Origin: Corynebacterium urogenitale
GTDB taxonomy: Bacteria; Actinomycetota; Actinomycetes; Mycobacteriales; Mycobacteriaceae
Direction: 5' to 3'
Length of the DNA: 64,000 bases
NCBI RefSeq assembly: GCF_009026825.1
Contig: NZ_CP045032.1
Coordinates: 1,860,001 to 1,924,000, forward strand
Shown: positions 47,067-55,293 of the stretch, piece after piece
Layout: each line of letters starts with the position of its first letter
Numbering within the stretch: the first letter of the stretch is position 1
Translations under genes and position numbers: made by a program
The notes under the pieces: generated by a model
Told to the model about the DNA's origin: nothing
What the model saw: only the letters and a program-made list of their open reading frames with translations
Databases searched by the model: none

Positions 47067-48864
47067 CGCCGAGGGCTGCGAAGAAGTCAAGCATCGTCTC
47101 CGCAATGAGTTGGCGGGAGGCGGGCTTGACGAACATGTGGCCCTCCCCCGGCACGGTGAGGAACCGTGGCGCGCGACCAGCTTGGACGAGTGCATCGTAC
47201 ATCTGCCGGGATTCGTCGATGGGCACGTTCGTGTCATTAGCGCCATGGATAAAAAGCACGGGGGAAGTGATGATCTCCGCCTTGTACAAGGGGGAGATCT
47301 CCATCAGCAGTTCCGCGTCGTGCATGGGGTAGCCGTACTTCGGGGAGGCGGCAGAGGCCAGCCACGGCTCCGTGGACTCATAGTAGGTTTCGAAGCTGGT
47401 CATGCCGCACGCGTCAACGACACCACGGAACATGTCCGGGTAACGGGCCGCGGCCAGCAAGGACAGGAAGCCACCGTAGGAACGGCCACCAAGCAGGACG
47501 TAGTCCGGGTTAGCCAGCTCCGCCTCGATGAGGAAGTCCACACTATCGGCCACATCATCGATCGCGGCGAAGCGTCCATAGCGGTCATCGGCGTGAAGGA
47601 AACTGCGGCCATTACCTTTGGAACCACGGATATTCGGTGTGAATACGGTCATGCCGGCGTCCACGAGCTGCATGAGCACATCGTGGTTTACTGGGCGGGA
47701 CTGCCCCTCCGGGCCGCCATGAAGGTGGACGTAGACGGGCTTGTTTGGGTCTGGGTTCTGCGACACGTACAGCCAACCGGACAGTTCCAGCCCATCGCGG
47801 GCGGTGTAGTACACCAGCTCGGGGGCATCCGCTTGGCGCGTACGCGCTTCAAGCCTCTCTGTCCGTTCCGGATTCAGCGGCTCTACCCTTCCGCTTTCGA
47901 TCCGCAGCACCTCCACCGTTGGCGGCAGGTTGGGGCCTTCGACGGTCAGCGCCAGCAGGGAGCCATCGTCGGTGATGGAGAGGTTCGCCGCCACCTTGCC
48001 CAGCAGTTCCACGGTCCGGCGAACTTGGACCTTTTGGTGCTCGCCGAGGGTGAGCAGTTCCAATTGCGACACTCCGCCCTGGTTCCACAGCACCGCTGCG
48101 GTCGACAGGTCCTCGCTGATCACGAACTCATCCATGTCCGCATCGGCGTTGACGATGAGCTCCTCCGCCTCGGTGCGCACGGGGCGGCCGCCTTCTTCGT
48201 CGAGTTCGACGACAAGGCGGATGATGCGACGGCGATCCGAACCATGATCAGTATCGATGAGGATCACAAGCGTGCGATCGTTGATGGGCAGGATGCGCCC
48301 GGATTCAGTAGCCGCACCCGGCTCTGGTGGCAGCAAGGGCATCCAGCGCCGATGTGGGGTGACAAGCAGCAGTTCGCGATTGCCTCGCGGACCCACGCGC
48401 ATGAGGCTGTACCCAGCCTCCGCTGCAACAAGGAGGGAATCGCTGCGGCGGTCCATAACCCGGTAGCGGGAGGAGGAGGGGTCGAGGAGGCGGGCCTCTG
48501 TCACGCCATCGGCCGCCACTGCGTCCATCGCCAGCTGGTTGCCGTCCCATTCCACCAGGGTGGTCTTCGCATCTCGGGAGTTGCGCAGTTCACGGACCCC
48601 AGAATCAGCAGGGTCGGTGGAGACAAGGAAAGTCTCGAGGCGCTCCGATCCCTTGGGGGAGACCTCACACGCCACCCACTTGCCATCGGGCGAGTGCAGC
48701 ACGCGCGTGACCGGCCCTTCGACTGGCAGGCGCACACGCCGCTCCTCCCCTAAGCCTTCGTCGGTGAGTGCTACCTGCACGGCGTAGGGATATCCGCCAT
48801 CGCGGACGATGTAGGCAATGGCGGCACCGTCAGGGGCGAGCGAAGGAATAGAGGTATGGCGCAT
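47050..48864 (-). CDS. S9 family prolyl-oligopeptidase-like serine peptidase
   Basis: 604 residues. N-terminal two-thirds form a beta-propeller-like region of short repeated strands (VLHSPDGKWVACEVSPKGSE and similar); the C-terminal third is an alpha/beta hydrolase with GGRSYGGFLSLLAAA (Ser about 462), HGANDTNVPIDES (Asp about 544) and PGEGHMF (His about 576). Such enzymes trim short peptides or acyl-peptides in the cytoplasm; no signal peptide is seen. Specificity cannot be predicted. Confidence 0.9.
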   Translation of the reverse strand: MRHTSIPSLAPDGAAIAYIVRDGGYPYAVQVALTDEGLGEERRVRLPVEGPVTRVLHSPDGKWVACEVSPKGSERLETFLVSTDPADSGVRELRNSRDAKTTLVEWDGNQLAMDAVAADGVTEARLLDPSSSRYRVMDRRSDSLLVAAEAGYSLMRVGPRGNRELLLVTPHRRWMPLLPPEPGAATESGRILPINDRTLVILIDTDHGSDRRRIIRLVVELDEEGGRPVRTEAEELIVNADADMDEFVISEDLSTAAVLWNQGGVSQLELLTLGEHQKVQVRRTVELLGKVAANLSITDDGSLLALTVEGPNLPPTVEVLRIESGRVEPLNPERTERLEARTRQADAPELVYYTARDGLELSGWLYVSQNPDPNKPVYVHLHGGPEGQSRPVNHDVLMQLVDAGMTVFTPNIRGSKGNGRSFLHADDRYGRFAAIDDVADSVDFLIEAELANPDYVLLGGRSYGGFLSLLAAARYPDMFRGVVDACGMTSFETYYESTEPWLASAASPKYGYPMHDAELLMEISPLYKAEIITSPVLFIHGANDTNVPIDESRQMYDALVQAGRAPRFLTVPGEGHMFVKPASRQLIAETMLDFFAALGAIPAR

Positions 48865-48876
48865 AACGCGCCTAGC

Positions 48877-50304
48877 TTAGCTGAAGGACTCCTCTACCGG
48901 CTGTTTCTTCGAGGTTTTCCCGGTGAATGTCAGGCGAGGCGAGCGCACCTTCTTCCTGTGCATCACGAGCACATCCACAATCAGGAGCAACAGCAGAGTC
49001 ACACCGAGCGTCGGCAGGAACACACCCACCGTGGCGACGAACAATAGCCCCAAGCACGTGGTGGACCAGCTGAACTGCTGGGCGGTTCCCGGAGCAAAGC
49101 TCGGGCGACGCTTCCACCACATCAGGTATCCCAGAATGGTCATGACGGCAATACCAAGACCGGTGAGAAGCAGCAGGATCTGCAGGGGCAGCCCAAACAA
49201 GATCCCCATATGTAAATAGATGCCCCAGCTCGTCAGCTTGCTGAACAGCGGCAGAGAGGAAAACGGTTGACGGGCAATCACAGTGCCAGTGGATCCGTCG
49301 ACGGAGACCTCATCACTGGTGAGGCGCCAGGGGATCCAGCGCTCACTTACCTTCCAACCAGAATTCAGATCACTTGGCGGGTACAACCGCAGAGATGCCG
49401 TCAGCCCCTCTGCTCGGCCCGTCGCATACACCGTGTCGGCCTGTTGAGCGGAGATGTTCACCAGCATTGCTCGAGCATGCTCGCTGAGTTCCTCCCCTTT
49501 CCCGGCCGGGGCGTGGTTGTCATGATGGTGGCCTTCACCGGACTCCGCTTCCCCTGTGCCGAGGGCAGTATCAATCGGCGTGGCCGTCCACTGCATCGAA
49601 TCTACGACCTTGGTGACATTGTTGCCTGCGTACAGTGACCAAGTGATACCCGTCGCCGACAGAGCCAGCATCGCTACCAGTAACCATGTTCCGAGCACCC
49701 CGTGCAGACGCAAGAACTTGAGGCGCTGCGAGCCACGCCCAGCACGGGGCGAGGGACGATTTTTCCGCACTCTTTGCGCACTCCACCGCAGCCACCACAA
49801 GTAGGCGCCTCCCAAGGCCAACAACCACATCCACGAGGCAGCGAGTTCGGAATAGAGCTCACCGACCTTTCCCATATGCAAGTTCTTGTGGAGTTGGGAG
49901 ATCCAGTAGCGAACGGGTAGTTCGCCAAGGCCAGAGTACGTTGGCTCATCGCCAATGACTTGCCCATTGGCTGGGTCCACAAAGATTGCTCGGTCTTGTG
50001 CCTCGTCAATGGAAGGGTCACTGAGGAGCACGCGCGTAGAGTCCGTCTCTTTATCCGCAGGCCAAACCTGGGATACTGCAAGCCCCGGGTGTGCCCGCTG
50101 GGCCGCTTGGACCTGCTGTTCCAAATTGACTGGATTACTGACGGCTGGCACCGTTATGACGTCGTCGTACATCACCTTCTCCACGGTCGGCGCCACGACA
50201 TAAAGACAGCCGGTGAGCGCGGCAACGAGGATAAATGAGCTGACGAACATTCCGCCGTAAAAATGGATGCGCTGAATGAACGAGCGGAGTGACGTCCTGC
50301 TCAT
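48877..50304 (-). CDS. PepSY-associated TM domain protein
   Basis: 475 residues with four membrane helices, the first at about 12-36 (GGMFVSSFILVAALTGCLYV), two in the middle (SWMWLLALGGAYLWWLRW; HGVLGTWLLVAMLALSATGI) and a C-terminal pair. Large outer PepSY-type domains lie between them, with a His-rich loop (GEGHHHDNHAPAG). Family members often serve metal or heme acquisition or reduction. Only 12 nt separate it from the upstream peptidase end, but it has its own control region with a strong inverted repeat (50376-50398). Confidence 0.85.
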   Translation of the reverse strand: MSRTSLRSFIQRIHFYGGMFVSSFILVAALTGCLYVVAPTVEKVMYDDVITVPAVSNPVNLEQQVQAAQRAHPGLAVSQVWPADKETDSTRVLLSDPSIDEAQDRAIFVDPANGQVIGDEPTYSGLGELPVRYWISQLHKNLHMGKVGELYSELAASWMWLLALGGAYLWWLRWSAQRVRKNRPSPRAGRGSQRLKFLRLHGVLGTWLLVAMLALSATGITWSLYAGNNVTKVVDSMQWTATPIDTALGTGEAESGEGHHHDNHAPAGKGEELSEHARAMLVNISAQQADTVYATGRAEGLTASLRLYPPSDLNSGWKVSERWIPWRLTSDEVSVDGSTGTVIARQPFSSLPLFSKLTSWGIYLHMGILFGLPLQILLLLTGLGIAVMTILGYLMWWKRRPSFAPGTAQQFSWSTTCLGLLFVATVGVFLPTLGVTLLLLLIVDVLVMHRKKVRSPRLTFTGKTSKKQPVEESFS

Positions 50305-50375
50305 AGAGAATCGCTTTCTGTTTTCTAGTGAACAAGGGGCGCGCTGAATTCAACGAACCAATAGTCGGATGCCAC

Positions 50376-50398
50376 TTATTGAAAGTTCCCTTCAATAA
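50376..50398. promoter_or_regulatory. 23-bp inverted repeat, candidate operator for the PepSY gene
   Basis: Arms TTATTGAAAG (50376-50385) and CCTTCAATAA (50389-50398) match at 9 of 10 positions around a TTC centre. It lies about 70 nt upstream of the PepSY start and about 75 nt upstream of the divergent DUF4272-like gene. It does not fit the DtxR consensus; the regulator is unknown. Confidence 0.6.
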
Positions 50399-50473
50399 CT
50401 AACCTCCCCCTTGTGTACCCCCACTGCTTCTTTCCCAAGCTCTACGCCTGCACACAACCTATTCTTAAGTCCT

Positions 50474-51625
50474 ATGTCTATCTATGTGAATGCCTACTCG
50501 ACCGTCCGTGACGATGTCCCGTGGGTAGGCACCGGCGCCGGACCGACCTACACACGCACCCTCGTGGCTGAAGGCCCCTTCCTCGCCGAACAACCCGAAG
50601 GCAGCGAAGAACGCGACCTGCAAGAGCACCTCAACGGCTTTGCGACCTACGCCAGCGAGCAAGGAGCTCAACGCGCCGGGGAGTACAACCCCTCCATTCA
50701 CTCCGTGTTCCAGCACATTAACCGCGTATCCCGGCATTATGTCTTCGAACGTCCAGAAGACTTCGACCTCAGCGAGTTCTCCACCTGGGCACGCCAGGCC
50801 AACGCCATTTTCTTCCTCCCCGATGGCACCGTCCGCAACGGCGAGGGCGTGGATCTGCTGGACCCGGCCAATGCCCAAGGGTACAACTTAGTGACCGCAC
50901 CGAACACGGCGGAGTCCATCGCACGCCGGGACCGCATCCGTGGCCGACTGTGGGAGGAAGGTTTGCGCATCAGTCCTTTCCTGCCGCCAGTCATTAGCGA
51001 ATCCGAGGTCGTGCTGCGCCGCCCGGAGGAGGTGCTGGAGCGCGCCAAGGCCGTCGCTGCCACCGCCGGGGCTGCGGTCAATGTCTTGGAGGGCAAGGCG
51101 GTGAATGTACCAGAACTGCGCGAGCACGGAGGCCCCGCGGAGGTCTACACGGATAATGAGGCCCGGTTCCTGGATGCCGTGGAACGCTTCAACGAACTCG
51201 ATTCCGTGCAGTACCCTGCCGAGCTGCGCGAGCAGGCTGTTCAACTGCGGTGGGGATTCATCGCGGCGGAACTGCTCGCCTGGGTGATCGGTGTGGTTGA
51301 TTCCGATCCCTTCGAGCTCGTTGCCTTGGAGCCACACGAGCTGTGGGGTCCGCTGGAGTCGGTGAATGATCCACGGAGACTCTCCCCTCGCAGCTTGGAG
51401 CAAATCTGCGATGCGTGGGAGTACACGTTTTCCATGCGGTGGTTCGCTGTCGACCAGGCACTCAAGGCGCAGGAATCCGACCACCAGGGATTGGCGCAGG
51501 TGGTGCAGCCGAATAGCTTCCACCTGGATGCTACTCAGGGGTCCATCCTGTTGGAACGGCACCGCGCGTTGTCATGGTTGATCAGCCCGAATGTCGATTA
51601 CGACGAGGTCGATCTGTCCACCTAG
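50474..51625 (+). CDS. DUF4272-like cytoplasmic protein
   Basis: 383 residues starting MSIYVNAYSTVRDDVPWVGT. No signal peptide or membrane helix. The central part ESIARRDRIRGRLWEEGLRI, RPEEVLERAKAVAATAGAAV and AVQLRWGFIAAELLAWVIGV fits the DUF4272 pattern (arginine-rich start, then RW/AELLAW). TATTCT (50460-50465) is 8 nt before the ATG, so leaderless. Function unknown. A terminator follows at 51732. Confidence 0.75.
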   Translation: MSIYVNAYSTVRDDVPWVGTGAGPTYTRTLVAEGPFLAEQPEGSEERDLQEHLNGFATYASEQGAQRAGEYNPSIHSVFQHINRVSRHYVFERPEDFDLSEFSTWARQANAIFFLPDGTVRNGEGVDLLDPANAQGYNLVTAPNTAESIARRDRIRGRLWEEGLRISPFLPPVISESEVVLRRPEEVLERAKAVAATAGAAVNVLEGKAVNVPELREHGGPAEVYTDNEARFLDAVERFNELDSVQYPAELREQAVQLRWGFIAAELLAWVIGVVDSDPFELVALEPHELWGPLESVNDPRRLSPRSLEQICDAWEYTFSMRWFAVDQALKAQESDHQGLAQVVQPNSFHLDATQGSILLERHRALSWLISPNVDYDEVDLST

Positions 51626-51731
51626 ACAGCATTAGTGGCTGGGGTAGCCGGAGTCCCCGCCCCGCACCTGTAGCATCTCATCCGCTCGCGACTCACGGCT
51701 CAAGAGCAAGCTGCTGGCGCTGAGGAACGCC

Positions 51732-51762
51732 CGCGCGGTCTTGGGGTTAGACCGCGCGTTTT
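51732..51762. terminator. intrinsic terminator
   Basis: CGCGCGGTCT (51732-51741) pairs perfectly with AGACCGCGCG (51749-51758), loop TGGGGTT, followed by TTTT. It ends the DUF4272-like gene and abuts the stop of the convergent kinase gene. Confidence 0.8.
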
Positions 51763-52270
51763 AGTCCATACGGAGGGTGTAATCGGCGCGCGGCATGCTT
51801 CGCCGATGAATGAGCTCCTGCGCAGCCCACATGTCCCAATGCTCAGCGAAGTCTGGGTCGCGGGCCAGTGCGCGCTGTTTCCTTTCTGCATCGGCCAATT
51901 GCACCTCGACCGTCCGCACACGCTTGCCGCTGCGCTGTTGTGCCGCCTTCTTCGTATCCGACGTCACCGCACCCACGCCCTCCACGATGAGATTGGCTTG
52001 GGGATCGAGTGGCACCCAATTACCCCGCTGATCGCTTTCCCAGTCCCAGCGGTAGAAGCCGGGGTTGTCCGTATCTAGGACGGTTTCCGCCACGATCTGG
52101 GAACCTACGGCCAGACCGCCCCAACCCGGGTAGAAATCATCAAGGTGCACGAGTTGCACAGGCAGGCCGTTGGCAACCAGCCAGCGTGGTGGCTCGCTGG
52201 CAAGGCGAGAGGCAAAAGTCGTTTTCCCGGCACCACTGCGACCGTCAATGAGGATGGTCCACGGAGTCAC
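51761..52270 (-). CDS. P-loop kinase-like protein coupled to the thiamine-type ECF operon
   Basis: 169 residues from GTG 52270, which overlaps the EcfT stop (GTGA). ILIDGRSGAGKTTFASRLA is a Walker A loop and VHLDDFYPGWGGL resembles the DDFY motif of uridine-kinase-like enzymes; NLIVEGVGAV is the Walker B-like strand, and RDPDFAEHWDMWAAQE the lid end. The phosphate acceptor is unknown. Last gene of a riboswitch-controlled operon YkoE-YkoD-YkoC-kinase, so a role in phosphorylating an imported thiamine precursor is conceivable but unproven. Confidence 0.75.
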   Translation of the reverse strand: MTPWTILIDGRSGAGKTTFASRLASEPPRWLVANGLPVQLVHLDDFYPGWGGLAVGSQIVAETVLDTDNPGFYRWDWESDQRGNWVPLDPQANLIVEGVGAVTSDTKKAAQQRSGKRVRTVEVQLADAERKQRALARDPDFAEHWDMWAAQELIHRRSMPRADYTLRMD

Positions 52271-53040
52271 GATGGATCGCCTCCGACCACTCCGAGTAGG
52301 CGGAATTCGCCTGTCCACAGTGCCAGCCCCAGGGCGAGTACGGCCACGCTGGTGCAGACGAGCAGCACGCCGGCGTCGTAGCGTCCAAAGTGTGCCGAGC
52401 GGCCCCACGTACGCTCGATGGAGGATCCGAAGCCTCGGGCTTCCATCGCGGTGGCGAGTTTCGCTCCCCGGCGCAGCGCTAGCACGAGCAGGCCAAACGT
52501 AATAGCGGGCAGGCGTGTGATGCGGGAGCCATCTCCCAAACCTCTCGCGCGGTGGGCTCGCTCGAGTGCTCCCCAATCCTGCTGGAAAAGGGTGACGAGC
52601 CGAGCACCGGCGACTGACCCAATGACGAAGCGGGAAGGCAACCTCCACAGTTGCGAAAGGCCATCGCCCAGGCGGGTTGGGTCGAGATCAGCGGTAAGCA
52701 CCACTGCTGGAAGGCCGACAGCGAGCACGCGGACTGTCACAGCGATAGCTAGGCTCACGGAATTCTCCGTGACCTTGATGAGGAGGAATTCCCAGTAGAC
52801 ATCGCCCCCGGCGCGGCCGTAGAAGAGCATGCCAATCCCCGTCAATGGAGCGAGCACCAGCAACGGCCAACCTCGCCACACCAGGCGGGCAGGGCCCGCG
52901 CCACACAGTGGTGCCAGGAGCATTGTGCAGGCAAGAGCCACGCTGGCGCTCACCAGATCGATGCTGAGCAGCAGCGGAGTGGTCAATAGGACCAAGGCGA
53001 GGATCCGCGTGGTGGGGTCGATGCGCTGAAGAACATTCAT
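52267..53040 (-). CDS. ykoC: ECF transporter T component (YkoC/EcfT-like)
   Basis: 257 residues from ATG 53040, which overlaps the ATPase stop (ATGA) and has GGAGG 5 nt upstream. CbiQ/EcfT family: about five membrane helices and the coupling helices with the AxG-type motifs (RAHRARGLGDGSR and AMEARGFGSSIERT) that dock on the ATPases. It couples ATP hydrolysis to movement of the S component. Confidence 0.9.
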   Translation of the reverse strand: MNVLQRIDPTTRILALVLLTTPLLLSIDLVSASVALACTMLLAPLCGAGPARLVWRGWPLLVLAPLTGIGMLFYGRAGGDVYWEFLLIKVTENSVSLAIAVTVRVLAVGLPAVVLTADLDPTRLGDGLSQLWRLPSRFVIGSVAGARLVTLFQQDWGALERAHRARGLGDGSRITRLPAITFGLLVLALRRGAKLATAMEARGFGSSIERTWGRSAHFGRYDAGVLLVCTSVAVLALGLALWTGEFRLLGVVGGDPS

Positions 53041-54497
53041 GAGAGCCTCCACGCGTGCTCGCCCATGAACCGTTCATAGACGGGGTCATGGGAGATAGAC
53101 AGTAGCGAGACTCCCTGCACAAGCAGGCTTTGGAAGTGCCGAACGAGGGCAGTGAATGTCACCCGATCCTGGCCAAAAGTGGGTTCATCGAGAATCAGCA
53201 AGCGAGGACGGGTCGTGAGCATGCTCGCCACTGACAAGCGCCGCTTCTCCCCGCCGGAGAGAGTATAGGGGTTAGCAGGTGCCAGGGCGCTGAGTCCCAG
53301 CGTTTCCAGCAATTCTTCTGCGTGCGCTTCCGCTGCAGCAGCATCCATCCCCGTGACCTTGGGGCCGAGCAGCAGTTCCTCCCGCACAGTCCTCGTGGCG
53401 AATTGATGTTCAGGGTTTTGGAAGACGAATCCGATGCGACGAATCAGCTCCCGCGACCGCCACTGATGCGGTTGTCTCTTGCGACCTCGGTCCACGAGGC
53501 CACTGGCATCCACTTCTCCGGAAACCGGCGGAAGGAGGCCACCGATGGTGAGTGCCAAGGTGGACTTTCCCGCGCCGTTAGCCCCTGTGAGGACTGTTGA
53601 GCCGGCAGATAGTGTGAGGTTCATGTCCGCTCGAACAGGACGCTCCTCCCCCGGCCATCCGATCGCGAGGTCGTGAGTGACCAGCAGTGAGTCCGTTGAC
53701 TGCGTGGCGGACAATGGCTGCACGTCCAATTCCACCCCAGGCACCCAGACACCCGCCTCGACGAGTTCTTCGGAGTGAGTAGCCAGAACCTCATCCGCAG
53801 GCCCATCGGCGATGATCGCCCCTCTAGTTCCCAGGACGATGACACGTTCAACGTGCTCTTGCCAGATCTCCGTGCGGTGCTCCACGACGATGAGCGTGGC
53901 ACCGGTGTGCTCAGCTGCGCGGACAACCGCGTCTCGGACCTCCACGACACCGTCCGGGTCAAGGTTCGCGGTGGGCTCGTCGAGAACGATCACACCCGGA
54001 CGCATGGCGATGACCCCCGCCAATGCTAAGCGTTGTTTTTGTCCGCCTGACAAAGCGCTTGTGGGATGGTCGAACGGCAATCCCAAGCCCACGACATCCA
54101 CCGCGTGCGCGGCTCGATCCCACATCTCCTCCCGCGGCACCCCGAGGTTTTCGCAACCGAATACAACATCGTCACCCACGTGTGCGGCGATGACCTGTGA
54201 ATCTGGATCCTGAAGTACCATGCCCACTCGTCCTCGGTGAGCTTCCGGAGACACCCCGTCGATCAGAATAGAACCGGCACGAACACCGTCTTCCTCGTCA
54301 CCTAGAACTCCGGCGATCCCCGCCAATAGTGTGGACTTGCCGCTACCGGAGGCACCGAGGATCAGTACGCGTTCGCCCGGCGCGATATCCAGGTCAAGAT
54401 TTTCCAAAGCCGGATCTTTACGGCCGCTGTGGCGCCAGCCGAACCCTCGGGCACGAACTGCTCCTGGGGTGTGCGGTCGAAGGGTACTACTAGTCAT
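53037..54497 (-). CDS. ykoD: ECF transporter ATPase with two fused ABC domains
   Basis: 486 residues from ATG 54497 (an in-frame extension reaches 54563 over the neighbouring gene). Two ABC cassettes: Walker A GASGSGKST and GANGAGKST, signatures LSGGQKQRLALAG and LSGGEKRRLSVAS, Walker B VIVLDEPTANLD and LLILDEPTFGQD. The fused form is typical of YkoD in thiamine/HMP importers. The second gene of the TPP-riboswitch operon. Confidence 0.92.
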   Translation of the reverse strand: MTSSTLRPHTPGAVRARGFGWRHSGRKDPALENLDLDIAPGERVLILGASGSGKSTLLAGIAGVLGDEEDGVRAGSILIDGVSPEAHRGRVGMVLQDPDSQVIAAHVGDDVVFGCENLGVPREEMWDRAAHAVDVVGLGLPFDHPTSALSGGQKQRLALAGVIAMRPGVIVLDEPTANLDPDGVVEVRDAVVRAAEHTGATLIVVEHRTEIWQEHVERVIVLGTRGAIIADGPADEVLATHSEELVEAGVWVPGVELDVQPLSATQSTDSLLVTHDLAIGWPGEERPVRADMNLTLSAGSTVLTGANGAGKSTLALTIGGLLPPVSGEVDASGLVDRGRKRQPHQWRSRELIRRIGFVFQNPEHQFATRTVREELLLGPKVTGMDAAAAEAHAEELLETLGLSALAPANPYTLSGGEKRRLSVASMLTTRPRLLILDEPTFGQDRVTFTALVRHFQSLLVQGVSLLSISHDPVYERFMGEHAWRLS

Positions 54498-54513
54498 GGT
54501 CGTGGATGGCGGT

Positions 54514-55158
54514 CTAGACCTCGGCGCGCCGCTCACGACCGGCCGCAAACCGGTCGAGCGCACCCGTGGCTGCCAGTCCCTTCATCAAGTACCACCCGAG
54601 CACGCCGGCCAGCAGGGCACCGGAAACCAGCATGCACGCCAGGTAGATGATGTTGTAGGTCCAACTCATCGCCAAGTTGCTGGAGACGAAGAGCTCCAGC
54701 ACCCATTCGAATGCATTTGCGGACATGCCCGCCAGAATTGCGATGAGCAAGCTGTAGCGCTTGTAGGCGAAAATCAGGAAGATGAACTCCGCGCCCAGCC
54801 CCTGTGCTGCGCCGGAGTACAGGGTCTCGATGCCCCACTGGTTGCCGATGCCCGCCGACACGCTGGCGGCGATGAGCTCCACGATGAGTGCCGCACCTGG
54901 CTTGCGGACGATGATCCCGCCGAGGACACCACCGAGCAGCCAAACTCCGGTGAGAAGGCCTCCAAAGCCCGGGGTGACGGCGTCGAATGCGGAGTATCCC
55001 GCACCGCCAATGCTGTTCCACACCCAGAAGATTAGCCCGCAGGCGACACCCAAAACGGCGGCAATGATGATGTCTACAACGCGCCATGACAGCGAACGCG
55101 TCGGAACCACAACGTCGGTTCTGTGATTGGTGGTAGGTGAAAATTCACGTGTGCTCAC
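54514..55158 (-). CDS. ykoE: ECF transporter substrate component, YkoE family (thiamine or HMP)
   Basis: 214 residues from GTG 55158; the longer frame upstream runs through the riboswitch and is not coding. YkoE signatures: VVDIIIAAVLGVACGLIFWV, PGFGGLLTGVWLLGGVLGGI and SAGIGNQWGIETLYSGAAQG. About six membrane helices. The TPP riboswitch directly upstream supports a thiamine-related substrate, most likely thiamine or hydroxymethylpyrimidine. Confidence 0.92.
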   Translation of the reverse strand: MSTREFSPTTNHRTDVVVPTRSLSWRVVDIIIAAVLGVACGLIFWVWNSIGGAGYSAFDAVTPGFGGLLTGVWLLGGVLGGIIVRKPGAALIVELIAASVSAGIGNQWGIETLYSGAAQGLGAEFIFLIFAYKRYSLLIAILAGMSANAFEWVLELFVSSNLAMSWTYNIIYLACMLVSGALLAGVLGWYLMKGLAATGALDRFAAGRERRAEV

Positions 55159-55173
55159 GATAAAAGCACTCTC

Positions 55174-55266
55174 CCTCTCGCCGGTATGAGCCGGATCAGG
55201 TTCTAACGGTCGGGACCTGCGTTCGCGGTCTTCCCTCTCAGCCCACACCTGCCGTGGACTCCCGTG
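55174..55266 (-). promoter_or_regulatory. TPP riboswitch (THI element)
   Basis: On the minus strand the conserved elements appear in order: GGCTGAGAGG, then ACCGTTAGAACCTGATCCGG and CTCATACCGGCG, the pyrimidine- and pyrophosphate-sensing parts of the THI box. It ends about 15 nt before the ykoE start and overlaps GGGAGAG that could act as its ribosome binding site, so translation control is likely. It should turn off ykoE-ykoD-ykoC-kinase when TPP is plentiful. Confidence 0.93.
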
Positions 55267-55293
55267 GATGGATAGGTCTATGAAGTTATGGGC

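Noticed and set aside
47110..48753. Very long open frame antisense to the S9 peptidase gene
   Set aside because: The minus-strand product has a full catalytic triad and family motifs; the antisense frame is a codon-bias shadow. The same holds for long frames antisense to prpD (4065-5012), the phosphatase (20398-21804), dnaE2 (58455-59528) and metY (40578-41957).
50376..50398. DtxR iron box
   Set aside because: The inverted repeat lacks the TTAGG...CCTAA core of DtxR sites.
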